A program made the translations under genes and the position numbers. Of a stretch of 64,000 nucleotides of DNA, positions 12,501 through 22,484 are shown in pieces. Below the pieces are notes generated by a model, which was not told the origin of the DNA, searched no databases, and worked only from the letters and a program-made list of their open reading frames with translations. This DNA is from an uncultured Streptococcus sp. Its GTDB lineage: Bacteria > Bacillota > Bacilli > Lactobacillales > Streptococcaceae. The DNA is taken from contig NZ_CABFMF010000077.1 in assembly GCF_901875575.1 (NCBI RefSeq), forward strand, positions 5,390 through 69,389, given 5' to 3'. The stretch's first letter is position 1; each line of letters begins with the position of its first letter.

Positions 12501-15500
12501 GAAAGAATTTATTGAGGCTGGTTCCATTAATAATATGATCGATTTATATGAGTTTAATACACATAAGAAAATTGCAAGTGAAAAAAAATATAATGAATTG
12601 ATAATATCAGAGAACAGTCAAGATGACTTCCTATCTTTAGCTACTGAAATTCAAAAGTCGATGTATTATTTTCAAGTGGAAAATGAAGAGAAAACTATTT
12701 ATAACATTCCTTATGTTAGTAAACATGAGAAGACTAAGTTCTCACTGAACGAACTTTCAGAACGATTTGATTTATTTATAAAATCTAATCCAATTTTTCA
12801 TTCCTATTTAAGTGAAGATGAAGATGGTGAGCTAGGATGGTACAATCTTACTTCAAAAAAATTATATAAGATTAATCATATAGAAATAGACTTTGAAACA
12901 GAAAATAAGATCAATGATTTAATACAAAAAGAATTGAACTATAATTTTATTTTATCAAATAAAAAAGAGCCACTGTTACGTTTCACTATTCTTGAGACTC
13001 CAACCTGCTACTATTTAATTATTGTGGCTCATCATATAATAGCTGATGGAAATTCAATAGATATTCTACTTGATAATATCTTTGGTTCAGTTGATAGTTT
13101 GGATAAAACACAAGATTATTTTAAATTTTTGAGCTCATACGAGGAAGACTCACCTGAAGATATTAGCTATTGGGAAGACAAACTAAATAGTGTACAACCT
13201 ATTCCACTATTTGATAAAGTTGATGAGGAATTTGAGCATTTAGGCAAAGCTGAAAATCTCTCATTAGATTTTCAATTTTTTAAAAAAATCGAAAAGCTAT
13301 CTGTTGAATATAAGGTATCTAAATACAATGTTTTACTATCGCTTTATTCACAATTCTTAATGCTCTACTTTAATCGGAATAATATTTTTGTTGGTACACC
13401 TGTTTCAACACGTACCGATGAATACAATACTTCTTTTGGAATGTTTTTATCATTTCTCCCAATAATTAGTAGTAGAAATAGTAAAAAAACATTTTTAGAT
13501 AATTTACTGGTGGATAGACTAGAGGTTTTAGAAACGATAAATCATTCTTCTGTTAGTTTCTCATCGTTAAGCCAATTAATGAATACAAAAGTAAGTTTAT
13601 CTTCCATTGTACAGGCAGTATTTAATTATCAAGAGGGTGGGAGAGAGGTTGATTTTTTAGATAAGGATATCATTACTAAGCATAGAGACTATATTCAGTT
13701 CCCGCTAACTTTTACTGTATATAACTTCCCTTCTCAGGCATTTGTACAAGTTGAATATGCAAGTAATATGTTTAATAGGGAACAAATTCAAAATTTATTA
13801 CTAACATTTAATAAGTGGTCAAATAGAATACTGGATAATTTAGAAAAACCAATGGGAACTATACCTTTGTTTTCTGAAGTTGAGAGTGCAGATTTAGTAA
13901 CTGAACTTAATCCTAAGTTTATCTTTAGAAAAGAAGAATTGGGAACGTATTTAACTCACTTAAAACCTAAAAATAATAATATCGCAATTGTAGATTCAGA
14001 AAAATCATTAACCTATGCAGAAGTATATTATTTAATCCTTATGCTTGATAAAAAACTGAAAAGAATAGGTGCATATAAAGGGATGAAGATTTGCTTCTTT
14101 GGAGTACGTTCTTGGCAACAAGTTGTTATATTTTATCTTTGTTTGCTTAAAAATTATGTATACGTTCCAATAGATAGTCAACACTCAAAAAATAGATTAG
14201 TTGATGTAGTATCAGAATTAAAACCAGATTTGATTCTTTCTTCTGATGAATATTTTGATGATGAATTAGAAGTTATTGAAGTAAATAGCTTATTCGATAA
14301 TAATATTTCATCAGAAATTCTCATCAAAAATCCATGTAATAATCATGTGAGAGATTTAGCGTATATACTTTTCACTTCAGGAACTACAGGTAAACCAAAA
14401 GGGGTGCAAATTTCTAGAAGTAATTTAGCACATTTTGCATCTACCTATAAAAGAGATTGGTATTTTGAAAAGGAATGGCGTAGTTTATTTTTGACTTCAA
14501 TTTCTTTTGATGCAAGCATCATGGAAATGATGAGTGCTCTTTCTTTGGGGAACTCTCTCCATATCTTTTCTGATGAATATCAAAATTTACCTAATTTTAT
14601 AAATGAAAATAAAATAGAGTCTATGATCATCACACCATCACTATACAGTATTCTAGATTTTTCTAAATGTGAAAATCTAAAATTGGTAATAAATGGAGGA
14701 GATAAATTTAGAAAGAATAATACTATCCCTCAAACAACAAGAGTTGTAAATGGGTATGGACCAACAGAAGGAACAGTTGGGGTAAGTAATGCTGACGTAT
14801 TAGTTGATTCTACCATCGGAATACCAACTTCAAATTCCATTGTATTAGTTATGGATAAACTATTTAATATATTACCAACTGGTAGTGTTGGAGAAATTTG
14901 TATTATTGGACCATCAGTTATGGTTTCTTATGTGAATAATGCTGACAATATTGATAAACTGTATTCCCCACCAAGTTTTCTAACCCCCTACGGGTCAAAA
15001 ATCTATAGAACTGGAGATTTAGGATATTTTGATAGTAAAGGTAGGCTTAATTTTTATGGAAGGAATGATGGACAAGTAAAAATTAGAGGTCACCGAATTG
15101 AATTATCAGAAATAACTGGTCGAGCTTTAGAAGAGTCACAGATCAAAGATGCCTTCACAAATTTAGTTGAACTGAAGGCAGGAAATACAAAGTTAATTGT
15201 ATTATATGTGGTTTTACATTCAGGAGTTGAGTTTTTTGAAGATAAGTTTAAAGAAAAATTATCTAATATATTACCTAGTTATATGGTTCCAGATAGAATA
15301 ATGGTAGTGGATTCATTTGAACTTACTGTTAATGGAAAAATTGATACGACTAAATTACCAAATTTGGGAATAAAAAATAGTATGATAGAAAATGATACAG
15401 ATATCACTATTTTTGAAAAAGACTTACTTTGTGTTTGGAAAGAAATTTTTAATTTAGAACAGATCAATATCCATACAAATTTTTATGAGATTGGTGGAGA

Positions 15501-18500
15501 TTCAATAAAAGCAATTCAAATTGTATCTAAACTTCGTAAAAAAGGATTTGATTTATCTGTTTCAGATATTTATAAAAATCAGACTATCAATTTAATTTCT
15601 AAAAATGCTCTTAAGATCGATAAGAATTCGATGGTATCTAATAATATAAAAGATTATCAATTTGTAGATAATTTTCCTATATTACCAATTCAGGAATGGT
15701 TTTTTAAATTAGATATGAATGTTTCTAATCATTGGAATCAGTCAAATTATTTTGTGATTCAAAGCGATGATGAGCTACAAATTTTAAATACAATACACCA
15801 AATTTATAATAACCATCCTATGCTCAGAGGAAAGGTTATAAAAAACAAAGAAAATTATAAAATAGTTATTTCTGATAAGGAGGATTTTAAGATACAAGAG
15901 ATTATCCAAAAATTCTCTGATAGACTTACTTTAGAGGAACAATGGTCAGAATTGCAGAGTAGTTTGAATATATATAAAGCGCCTACTTCAAGGATTGCGT
16001 ACTATGTTGAAGATGGAAAGACATTTATTTATTGGACAGTTCATCATTTGTTTATTGATTCGTATTCTTGGATAGTTATAAAAAATGAATTAGAGGTCTT
16101 AAATAATAATATTAACTATCGTTTAAATCCGGATATTTTAACAGATGAGGAAGTAATTCAAAATATATTAGATACAACATTTCATTTTCCTAGTTCGAAG
16201 AATAATTTACTGGATACTAGTACAGGAGTGAAAGAATATATTTTTGAAAATGAAGAATTTGCTAAAGTAGGTGAATCTAATTTTGGATTATTAGTAAGTA
16301 GTTTACTTTGTACAGTTATATCTAGGATTGAAAAGAGTGATCTAACTGTTGTCAGAGAAAATAATAGTAGATTTAATGAAGTTAATAAAAACTATGATTT
16401 CAGCCAAACAATAGGTTGGATGACTGAATTTAATTTTCATCATATTTCTAAGGATTCAAAATGGGAAGAGAATTATGTAAGTCTATTAAAAAGTTCACAA
16501 GATTATTTAGATTCTGAAGTTTATTTTTATTTAAATATCACTGATATGTCTAAAAAAGTACAAAATGATTTTATTTTGAGAGAGACAAGTGATATTAATC
16601 AAGCTAACATAAAAGCAATGCCAGCAACAATTAATATTATTTGCTATGATTCAAAGGTTAGTATCACTACTCTAAATCTGAAAAATACTGATTTAATTTT
16701 GAAAGAATTAAATAAAGAACTAAAAGTTATTAAAAAGTTTGCTGGAATTGCAAAATTTGTAAAAGAGATTGAAAAATTAGAATATAATGTTATTTCTGCT
16801 GAAGAATTTTCTGAAATTTATTTGCAGTATGGAGATGATATAGAATCTATTTACCCTCTTTTTCCATTGCAACAAGAGATGTCATTATCATCTGTGAAAT
16901 CAGCATCTAGCTATATTAATCATATTTCGTGGATTTCAAAATTTAGTCTTGAAAAATTTGTTAATCGATTTACACAAGTGTATTATAAATATGAAGCTTT
17001 GAGAACAAGCATTTATTATACTGACCGCCTTAATTTTGTTCAAATCATTAAAAATAAAGAGATACCATTGCAATTTAACTACTATTCGATTGATGGTTTA
17101 AATAAAGAAAAACAGGAGGAATTTTTAAATAGAATTATACAAGAAGAGGCTGGAAAATATATCCCTAGAAATGAGAATAAACTATACGGCATATATATTT
17201 TTAAAATTGATAATGACAATATCAGAATTCTGTGGTTGTTTAATCATTTAATTTTAGATGGATGGAGTATAGGGATTATTTTACGAGAGCTTTGGTCAGA
17301 GATTAATTTTCCACATGAAAGTTCTATAACTAATTTACCTTATATAAAGTGGTTGTTATCTAATAAAAATGATACTGAAATCTATCAAGTAAATTCCGAT
17401 GTACAAAATAGAATTGGAAGAGTGTTCTCTAATGAAGAATTGACAAGTCTCGAAATGAGCCATAATGTTGATAAACATTTTACTATAAGTAAAAATTTAT
17501 CGGATAATATTCTTACTTTTTCTAAAAATAATAAAATTAGTGTAGCTAATATTTTAGGTTCTTTATGGGGATATATTCTTTGTAGTTTAAGTAATAGCAA
17601 TACTGTCATTTTTGGTTCTGTGAACTCAGGTAGAAATTGCCCTATTGACAACATTGAGAGCCAAGTTGGTTTATTTATAACTACTAATCCAGTTTATTTT
17701 AAGGTGTATAATTCAGAGTCTATTTTAGTATTTTTAGAACGAAATTCTAAAATATTAGATGAATTAAATCAAGTTTATTTTGTTGATCAAAGTTGTTTTA
17801 GAAGACAATACGGCTTGAATGAGAAGGAGACATTATTTGAGACTATTTTCGTGTATGAAAATTATCCAGAACCCGAAGCGAATTCTAACTTTATTAAAGA
17901 CTTTAGAGCTAATGAGCAATCAGGTTTGCCTCTTAGTTTGAGTGCAGGTGGAGATAAAAATTTAATTTATAAATTGTCGTATAATAGTCAACTTGTTTCT
18001 GAAAAAGACATTGATATTATAGGAAAATGGATACAACTTCTTCTTGAGTATATCGTGATGTACTATAATGTAGAAAAGAAAGTAACTAACTTGCCTAATT
18101 TGAGTCATGAAATTGTATTAGGGAAACATATCAATTGTCAACTAGGTGCTAAAAAGAAAAGAACAGATATTGAAGATTTGAAAATGACAAAAACAACAAA
18201 AAATATTATAGACATTTATTCAAATGTTTTAGGTCACAATAAATTTAATTTAAATGATAGCTTCTTTGAAATTGGTGGGGATTCTTTAAAATTATCAAAA
18301 TTAATATACTTCCTGAAAGAAAAATATAATATTAAACTTGACACATTAAGTTTTTTTGAAAATCCAACTTTAAAATTCATCATTGACAATGAACCAGTTA
18401 CTTTTGAAGTTGACAATAACCATTCACTAAGTCTCCCAGAAGTACAACTTGGAACGAGTTCGTTAAAAATGGAAAAAAAGAAATCTATCTTGATTACGGG

Positions 18501-19524
18501 AGCAACTGGTTTAGTAGGGAGTGAACTAGTATATCAGAATTTGAAAAAGGGATATGATGTTTATTGTATTACAAGAAGAACAGCAAAGAGTGCTGAAGAG
18601 AGAGTGAAAGAATGTTTAGATAATATTTCAAACACAAATGATGATATCTGTTTTAAAAAACTACATGTATATTCAGGTGATATTACTAAAGAAAATTTTG
18701 GATTATCAAATCAAGACTATGAGTTTTTGAGTTCAGAAGTTTCAATAGTTTATCATGCAGCAGGAAATATTAATTTTATGTCTTCATTTGAGGATTCATA
18801 CAACACTAATGTTAGTGGACTTGATCAAGTTATGAAGTTTGCACAGACAAATGTTATTAAGAAAATAAATTACCTTTCAACTTTATCAGTAGTTGGACAT
18901 GATCACTATTTAGTTGAGGATATTAATATGGCACCAATTAGTTATGTGAAGACAAAGGCTATGTCCGAGAAGTATCTTAGACAGTATCGTACAGTTAGAG
19001 ATAGCGTAATTATTTCCAGACTTGGAAGAATATCAGGTAATACTAGAAATTCATCAATACCTAGAGATGATCTATTTTGGAGATTGATACAATCAATTAT
19101 TCAATTGAAAGCATACCCAGAAGAATTTTTAGGAAATGAAACTGATTTGACTCCAGTTAATGCAATCGTAGAAAAATTAATAAATGACACTGAAAAAGGG
19201 GGGAGCAATAATCAGATTAATAATTATTTTTCAAATTACATAATTACTTTTGATAGAGCGATAGCTCTGCTAGAAAGTTTAATAGAAGATAACCTACAAA
19301 AAATCAGTTATGAAGAATGGTTGAATCTAGTAGAAACTTCTGATGATAATAATAGCATCAAAGTACTTGCTCCTTTATTTAGAGAAAATGTATTTTATGA
19401 GCCCGAAGAAGCTACTATTGTTTCTGAAAATTCTCCTGATATTGGTTATCAAAAAGATATTTTATTTGGAAAAAAACTTGAGGATGAGGTGTTTATATGC
19501 TATGTAAAAAATCTCTTATCGTGA
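9541..19524 (+). CDS. Nonribosomal peptide synthetase 3: C-A-T-C-A-T-E-C-T-reductase
   Basis: This 3327-residue synthetase follows a clear AGGAGG site. Order by residue: C (HHILLDGWS ~130), A (YTSGSTGNPKG ~588, YGPTEN ~727), T (GIDS ~964), C (HHIIADG ~1163), A (FTSGTTGKPKG ~1610, YGPTEG ~1738), T (GGDS ~1985), E (HHLFIDSYSW ~2168), C (NHLILDGWS ~2568), T (GGDS ~2912), and an NAD(P)H-type thioester reductase (TGATGLVGSE ~2985, YVKTK ~3135). The first A pocket reads DAFWFGGTFK, one residue from the textbook valine code DAFWIGGTFK. The second reads DAMIIGGVGK, unassigned. The last module has no A domain between C and T, so its T domain must be charged by another A domain. The reductase would release the peptide as an aldehyde or alcohol. 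The third C domain has Asn for the first His of HHxxxDG, and the E domain lacks the EGHGR motif. Confidence 0.97.
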   Translation: MMNTKAAFPMLNLQRGIAYECQLNPETPLYVSQIILEVNYQDIFSYKKAWEFILNKYEIFRTRFVFGKLEEDVQVVVEQSEFVWEDKDIKYNNLKKLAEEKRNLLLDDFPLTKFTLARTEKGTFLIWTFHHILLDGWSSSLVLEEVDKTYIRLTKKGLESVLIEGDNSYSNFVLWKLSNLQNKDISFWEKYLKGYNGFKFPTLTNGKRYDSFDETYINTDISARKVEEYCRKNSVSTATFFQTIFAVFLSLYTNQKQVAFNVIDSGRTGGSFPNLDKVVGLLIDNSIRYYEIDESNVFSTFLKSVQDKELRIKETNLYQSSVRSPISIPNTNVTFVYENYPTSEQNERYRIISGIEMSSDDITFSVGASGESFDMKLMYSLDIINHIQANEILKTIQRFINIVLKMDTQQNVAIVVKDFNKEIRYSKVSSSQTVLPSLKSFYEQFKNIASKKPKKIAINDETEVLTYEDLCQKIELLVANLHKLELKSGKSVGIIGNRTANSISLMAALQYLQIPYTFLDDKNTKERLEYILSDAEVDYVINCYINPKDLPNIGSNYEIINYFSLEVNFNDEIENITIDNSSTFCQLIYTSGSTGNPKGIEMTFENILSLSFDNGFYHIKENDNFAQASSMAFDASIFEIWFPLLNGACVTIIPDPVIDLSNWKKRIEENEITTAWLTSGLFNTFSDLDISIFEPLRSIFVGGEIISPKHIKNAMRQCKETQFYNGYGPTENTTFTTVYEIPSDFNTDNPIPIGKLLNNSGAKVVDDFGNVVPIGFPGELVVSGTGVTNGYHKISLDTPFTYNDFGKYYNTGDIVMFDGEIFHFVERKDRQVKIRGFRVELSEIEHVIEQIPNVEKAAVIDITSEGITKLLAFYTGTLADETLRKVIQDKLPNYMSPSLIKNVSSIPLTLNGKVDKKKLLEAGDEIRVSNKSDYSDNKKRFLEILSKYSNTVNIDLDSDLFEIGIDSLIAVRLHNLLNDEYSKDISLKEFIEAGSINNMIDLYEFNTHKKIASEKKYNELIISENSQDDFLSLATEIQKSMYYFQVENEEKTIYNIPYVSKHEKTKFSLNELSERFDLFIKSNPIFHSYLSEDEDGELGWYNLTSKKLYKINHIEIDFETENKINDLIQKELNYNFILSNKKEPLLRFTILETPTCYYLIIVAHHIIADGNSIDILLDNIFGSVDSLDKTQDYFKFLSSYEEDSPEDISYWEDKLNSVQPIPLFDKVDEEFEHLGKAENLSLDFQFFKKIEKLSVEYKVSKYNVLLSLYSQFLMLYFNRNNIFVGTPVSTRTDEYNTSFGMFLSFLPIISSRNSKKTFLDNLLVDRLEVLETINHSSVSFSSLSQLMNTKVSLSSIVQAVFNYQEGGREVDFLDKDIITKHRDYIQFPLTFTVYNFPSQAFVQVEYASNMFNREQIQNLLLTFNKWSNRILDNLEKPMGTIPLFSEVESADLVTELNPKFIFRKEELGTYLTHLKPKNNNIAIVDSEKSLTYAEVYYLILMLDKKLKRIGAYKGMKICFFGVRSWQQVVIFYLCLLKNYVYVPIDSQHSKNRLVDVVSELKPDLILSSDEYFDDELEVIEVNSLFDNNISSEILIKNPCNNHVRDLAYILFTSGTTGKPKGVQISRSNLAHFASTYKRDWYFEKEWRSLFLTSISFDASIMEMMSALSLGNSLHIFSDEYQNLPNFINENKIESMIITPSLYSILDFSKCENLKLVINGGDKFRKNNTIPQTTRVVNGYGPTEGTVGVSNADVLVDSTIGIPTSNSIVLVMDKLFNILPTGSVGEICIIGPSVMVSYVNNADNIDKLYSPPSFLTPYGSKIYRTGDLGYFDSKGRLNFYGRNDGQVKIRGHRIELSEITGRALEESQIKDAFTNLVELKAGNTKLIVLYVVLHSGVEFFEDKFKEKLSNILPSYMVPDRIMVVDSFELTVNGKIDTTKLPNLGIKNSMIENDTDITIFEKDLLCVWKEIFNLEQINIHTNFYEIGGDSIKAIQIVSKLRKKGFDLSVSDIYKNQTINLISKNALKIDKNSMVSNNIKDYQFVDNFPILPIQEWFFKLDMNVSNHWNQSNYFVIQSDDELQILNTIHQIYNNHPMLRGKVIKNKENYKIVISDKEDFKIQEIIQKFSDRLTLEEQWSELQSSLNIYKAPTSRIAYYVEDGKTFIYWTVHHLFIDSYSWIVIKNELEVLNNNINYRLNPDILTDEEVIQNILDTTFHFPSSKNNLLDTSTGVKEYIFENEEFAKVGESNFGLLVSSLLCTVISRIEKSDLTVVRENNSRFNEVNKNYDFSQTIGWMTEFNFHHISKDSKWEENYVSLLKSSQDYLDSEVYFYLNITDMSKKVQNDFILRETSDINQANIKAMPATINIICYDSKVSITTLNLKNTDLILKELNKELKVIKKFAGIAKFVKEIEKLEYNVISAEEFSEIYLQYGDDIESIYPLFPLQQEMSLSSVKSASSYINHISWISKFSLEKFVNRFTQVYYKYEALRTSIYYTDRLNFVQIIKNKEIPLQFNYYSIDGLNKEKQEEFLNRIIQEEAGKYIPRNENKLYGIYIFKIDNDNIRILWLFNHLILDGWSIGIILRELWSEINFPHESSITNLPYIKWLLSNKNDTEIYQVNSDVQNRIGRVFSNEELTSLEMSHNVDKHFTISKNLSDNILTFSKNNKISVANILGSLWGYILCSLSNSNTVIFGSVNSGRNCPIDNIESQVGLFITTNPVYFKVYNSESILVFLERNSKILDELNQVYFVDQSCFRRQYGLNEKETLFETIFVYENYPEPEANSNFIKDFRANEQSGLPLSLSAGGDKNLIYKLSYNSQLVSEKDIDIIGKWIQLLLEYIVMYYNVEKKVTNLPNLSHEIVLGKHINCQLGAKKKRTDIEDLKMTKTTKNIIDIYSNVLGHNKFNLNDSFFEIGGDSLKLSKLIYFLKEKYNIKLDTLSFFENPTLKFIIDNEPVTFEVDNNHSLSLPEVQLGTSSLKMEKKKSILITGATGLVGSELVYQNLKKGYDVYCITRRTAKSAEERVKECLDNISNTNDDICFKKLHVYSGDITKENFGLSNQDYEFLSSEVSIVYHAAGNINFMSSFEDSYNTNVSGLDQVMKFAQTNVIKKINYLSTLSVVGHDHYLVEDINMAPISYVKTKAMSEKYLRQYRTVRDSVIISRLGRISGNTRNSSIPRDDLFWRLIQSIIQLKAYPEEFLGNETDLTPVNAIVEKLINDTEKGGSNNQINNYFSNYIITFDRAIALLESLIEDNLQKISYEEWLNLVETSDDNNSIKVLAPLFRENVFYEPEEATIVSENSPDIGYQKDILFGKKLEDEVFICYVKNLLS

Positions 19525-20213
19525 ACAATGAAATTCAATTGCTAGTATTTCCTCATGCAGTAGGTTCATTAGGAAATTACATAAAATTTAAAAGAGTAGA
19601 TAATTTGCATTTGGTAGATTATGAACTCCCAGGTAGAGGACATCGTCTTTCAGAAGGTATTTATGATATGAATCAAATTATCAACGAGGTAGTCTCGTGT
19701 ATCGATTTTTCAAATGAGTATATTTTATTCGGTCATAGTATGGGAGCTTTTATAGCTTATGAAATTTGCTCTTCAATTGAACGAAGGAAATTACCAAAGC
19801 CTAATAAATTAATTTTAAGTGGTCAAAATCCTCCTAATTTAAATAATAAGTTCGAAGAATACAAATATTACTCTATTAAAGATTCTATTAAGTATTTTAA
19901 AGAAATGGGTGGCACCTCCAAAGAAATCTTAAATAATACTGAATTGATGAGTATATATACTGATATTTTAAATAAGGATTTGAATTTTTTAAATATGTAT
20001 TTAAATAATTTTGAGTTTAAGAGACTTGAGACGAATTTAGAAATTTGGATTGGTAAAGAAGATAAATCGATATTTACTGAGAATTGTCTTGATTGGAAAG
20101 ATTTTACTAGTGGAAATTGTAAATTACTTCAATTTGAAGGGGGACATTTTTTTATAAATAAGTTATTGTCAGAAAGTAAAAGATTAAGTGTTCTTTTGGG
20201 GATGAGGTTGTAA
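19497..20213 (+). CDS. Type II thioesterase (alpha/beta hydrolase) of the NRPS cluster
   Basis: 238 residues with the thioesterase nucleophile motif GHSMG near residue 80, the early LPGRG loop, and the C-terminal catalytic His in EGGHFF. Stand-alone type II thioesterases hydrolyse misprimed or stalled acyl groups from thiolation domains. It is not fused to a synthetase, and the chain is released by the reductase, so an editing role fits better than product release. The ATG lies 28 nt inside the end of NRPS-3, behind a GAGG ribosome site, which indicates translational coupling. Family assignment is strong; the editing role is inferred from family and context. Confidence 0.93.
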   Translation: MLCKKSLIVNNEIQLLVFPHAVGSLGNYIKFKRVDNLHLVDYELPGRGHRLSEGIYDMNQIINEVVSCIDFSNEYILFGHSMGAFIAYEICSSIERRKLPKPNKLILSGQNPPNLNNKFEEYKYYSIKDSIKYFKEMGGTSKEILNNTELMSIYTDILNKDLNFLNMYLNNFEFKRLETNLEIWIGKEDKSIFTENCLDWKDFTSGNCKLLQFEGGHFFINKLLSESKRLSVLLGMRL

Positions 20214-20230
20214 AATATCGAAAGAAAGGA

Positions 20231-20953
20231 ATGAACATGTTAAGTATTAAAAATTTAAAAAAAATTTATGGAAAAAGTGGGAAAGGTATAACTAACTTAA
20301 ATTTATTCTTATCGGAAGGAACTATTTGCGCCTTTATTGGCTCTAATGGTGCTGGAAAATCTACTTCAATTAAATCAATTGTTGGTATTCATCCTTTTGA
20401 TCAAGGTGAAGTTATATTAGATGATATTAGTTTGACTCAAAAACCTCGGCTTTTTAAGTCTCTTATGGGGTATGCAGCAGATTCACCCGAGTTATATGAT
20501 AATTTAAGAGGTTATGAATTTTTAAATTTTATTGCTTCAATCTATAAAGTATCAGGTATTGAATTTACAAGACGAGTAAATTATTTAGTTGAGAAATTAG
20601 AAATGAAAAGTGCATTAAGTCAGTTGATTTCCACGTATTCCCATGGAATGAAGCAACGACTTGTTTTAATTTCTATCTTTCTACATAATCCTAAGTTGAT
20701 CGTATTAGATGAGCCATTTGTTGGTTTAGATCCGAATGCAACTCACTTTCTAGTGGAAGAATTAAAAAGAAGGGCACAGCAGGGGAGCATTATCATATAT
20801 TCTACCCATGTTTTAGAGGTTGCAGAAAAATTATGTAATCATGTTGTTTTAATTGACAATGGTGTTGTAAAAATAAATAATAATATGGCTACAGTGACCA
20901 AAGAATTATCTTTAAATGAAGTTTTCAGACGGGAGACATATAAAAATGATTGA
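20231..20953 (+). CDS. ABC transporter ATP-binding protein (first exporter pair)
   Basis: 240 residues with Walker A GSNGAGKST, a non-standard signature YSHGMKQRL in place of LSGGQ, Walker B LIVLDEPFVGLD and a switch His in STHVLE. It starts at ATG 20231 after AAAGGA. The following membrane protein overlaps it by 8 nt, so the two form an ATPase-permease pair. Given its position between the thioesterase and the cysteine A-T gene, export of the peptide or self-protection is the likely role. The substrate cannot be read from sequence. Confidence 0.93.
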   Translation: MNMLSIKNLKKIYGKSGKGITNLNLFLSEGTICAFIGSNGAGKSTSIKSIVGIHPFDQGEVILDDISLTQKPRLFKSLMGYAADSPELYDNLRGYEFLNFIASIYKVSGIEFTRRVNYLVEKLEMKSALSQLISTYSHGMKQRLVLISIFLHNPKLIVLDEPFVGLDPNATHFLVEELKRRAQQGSIIIYSTHVLEVAEKLCNHVVLIDNGVVKINNNMATVTKELSLNEVFRRETYKND

Positions 20954-22484
20954 TGATTTATTAAAATTTTTATGTATTCGTCTTAAGAATCAATTAGGTA
21001 TTTCAAAATTAAGTGATGACTCATCTACTGTAAAGTCACACTCGCGTATTACTTTTATTGGCTATAGCGTCGCAATTCTGCTCCTTTTTTCTTACTTTGT
21101 TTATTTACCATTTCAAATGTCTGCGGAGGGAGAGAGTGAATATGTTAATTCCTATGTTATTGGTTTGATGTTTTGGATTCTAGCTATTTGGACTAATTTA
21201 TCAGGAGTTAAAAATCTGTTTTATAGTAGAGATCATGATTATATTTTTTCATTACCTTTGGAGAAATGGCAAGCAAAGATATCTATAATTGTTTATCAAT
21301 ACCTACTATATTCTGTTCTTTCAATTGTATTATTTTTAGGAGCGCAGATATCATTAATTATTATTGAACAGGCAGCAATAAATACTACGTTATACATTCT
21401 ACTGTTATCTTTATGTATCCCAGCACTTGCTATCATAACCAGCGTGTTACTTACTTTTACAGTTGAGACTCTTTTGCGCTTTTTTAAAGTTAATTCAAGC
21501 TTAAACGCTTCGTTACTATCATTCTTATTGCTTATTTTACCACTTATAATGAGCTACTTGAAATTAGGAATAAGTAAACCTAGATTAGGCATTGTCGTAT
21601 CAACCGTTTTCTCATTTCCAATTTTAGGAAGTTTAAGTATAATACATCATTTAATAATTGTAGGAATGATTATTTTTACTCTTGTTTTGACTTCTTTGTT
21701 TCTTTTGGGAGTAGTCTGTAACTATGAAAAAATTGTTGTGATGATTAGAGAACAATCAGATAATTTAAGTTCCAGTTATCATTTGTCTGTAGCTTCAACA
21801 TTCTCTTCATTGCTAAGGAGAGAAATTCAAGTCTATACGTCATCGTTTTCTTATGTAAGCAATACTATATTAATGCCGTTTTTATTGGTAGTAGTTGGTA
21901 TTATATCAATGACTTATGGAGAAAAGTTGATTCCAGAAGTTGTTCTTTATAATTTAACTATCCCAGTCGACCAAGTATACTATATTATATTTACTTCATG
22001 TTTGATATTGACAACAACAACAACAAGTGCTTTTTCAATAGAAGGAAGAAAAATTTGGATAATGAAATCACTGCCAATTTCAATTTTAGAAATAAGTTTT
22101 ATAAAACTTATCTTGAATTTGTTATTATTTCTACCAGGTTTAATTATTGCATCTATTAGTTGTTTAAAAATGAATTTAAACTTAATTCAATTTTCACAAG
22201 CAATTTCTTTACTCATCAGCAATTTAATTTTTGTAACATGTCTTGGACTATTTATTAATTTTAAATTTCCAAATTTTAAGTGGAATAATGAAATGGAAGT
22301 AGTAAAACAAGGAGCATCAACTATTATAACGGCATTCATCAGTATGACATTAATTGGAGTAACAAGTATTCTAGTTATTTTTACAAATTTTTCATATCTT
22401 TTTATTCTTAGTATAGTAGAAGTGTTACTAGTAGTTTACTTTATTAAGACATTGAAAAATGAAAAATATATTAAAAGCAACTGA
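20946..22484 (+). CDS. ABC transporter permease, large ABC-2-like membrane protein
   Basis: The ATG at 20946, about 10 nt after GGGAG and overlapping the ATPase stop, is preferred to an in-frame TTG further upstream; it gives 512 residues. The protein has many hydrophobic stretches (roughly ten membrane spans) separated by short charged loops, with a cytosolic stretch near the middle (REQSDNLSSSYH). It resembles the large permeases paired with bacitracin- or YthP-type ATPases, but I cannot name a specific family member. It is the membrane partner of the ATPase just upstream. Confidence 0.85.
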   Translation: MIDDLLKFLCIRLKNQLGISKLSDDSSTVKSHSRITFIGYSVAILLLFSYFVYLPFQMSAEGESEYVNSYVIGLMFWILAIWTNLSGVKNLFYSRDHDYIFSLPLEKWQAKISIIVYQYLLYSVLSIVLFLGAQISLIIIEQAAINTTLYILLLSLCIPALAIITSVLLTFTVETLLRFFKVNSSLNASLLSFLLLILPLIMSYLKLGISKPRLGIVVSTVFSFPILGSLSIIHHLIIVGMIIFTLVLTSLFLLGVVCNYEKIVVMIREQSDNLSSSYHLSVASTFSSLLRREIQVYTSSFSYVSNTILMPFLLVVVGIISMTYGEKLIPEVVLYNLTIPVDQVYYIIFTSCLILTTTTTSAFSIEGRKIWIMKSLPISILEISFIKLILNLLLFLPGLIIASISCLKMNLNLIQFSQAISLLISNLIFVTCLGLFINFKFPNFKWNNEMEVVKQGASTIITAFISMTLIGVTSILVIFTNFSYLFILSIVEVLLVVYFIKTLKNEKYIKSN

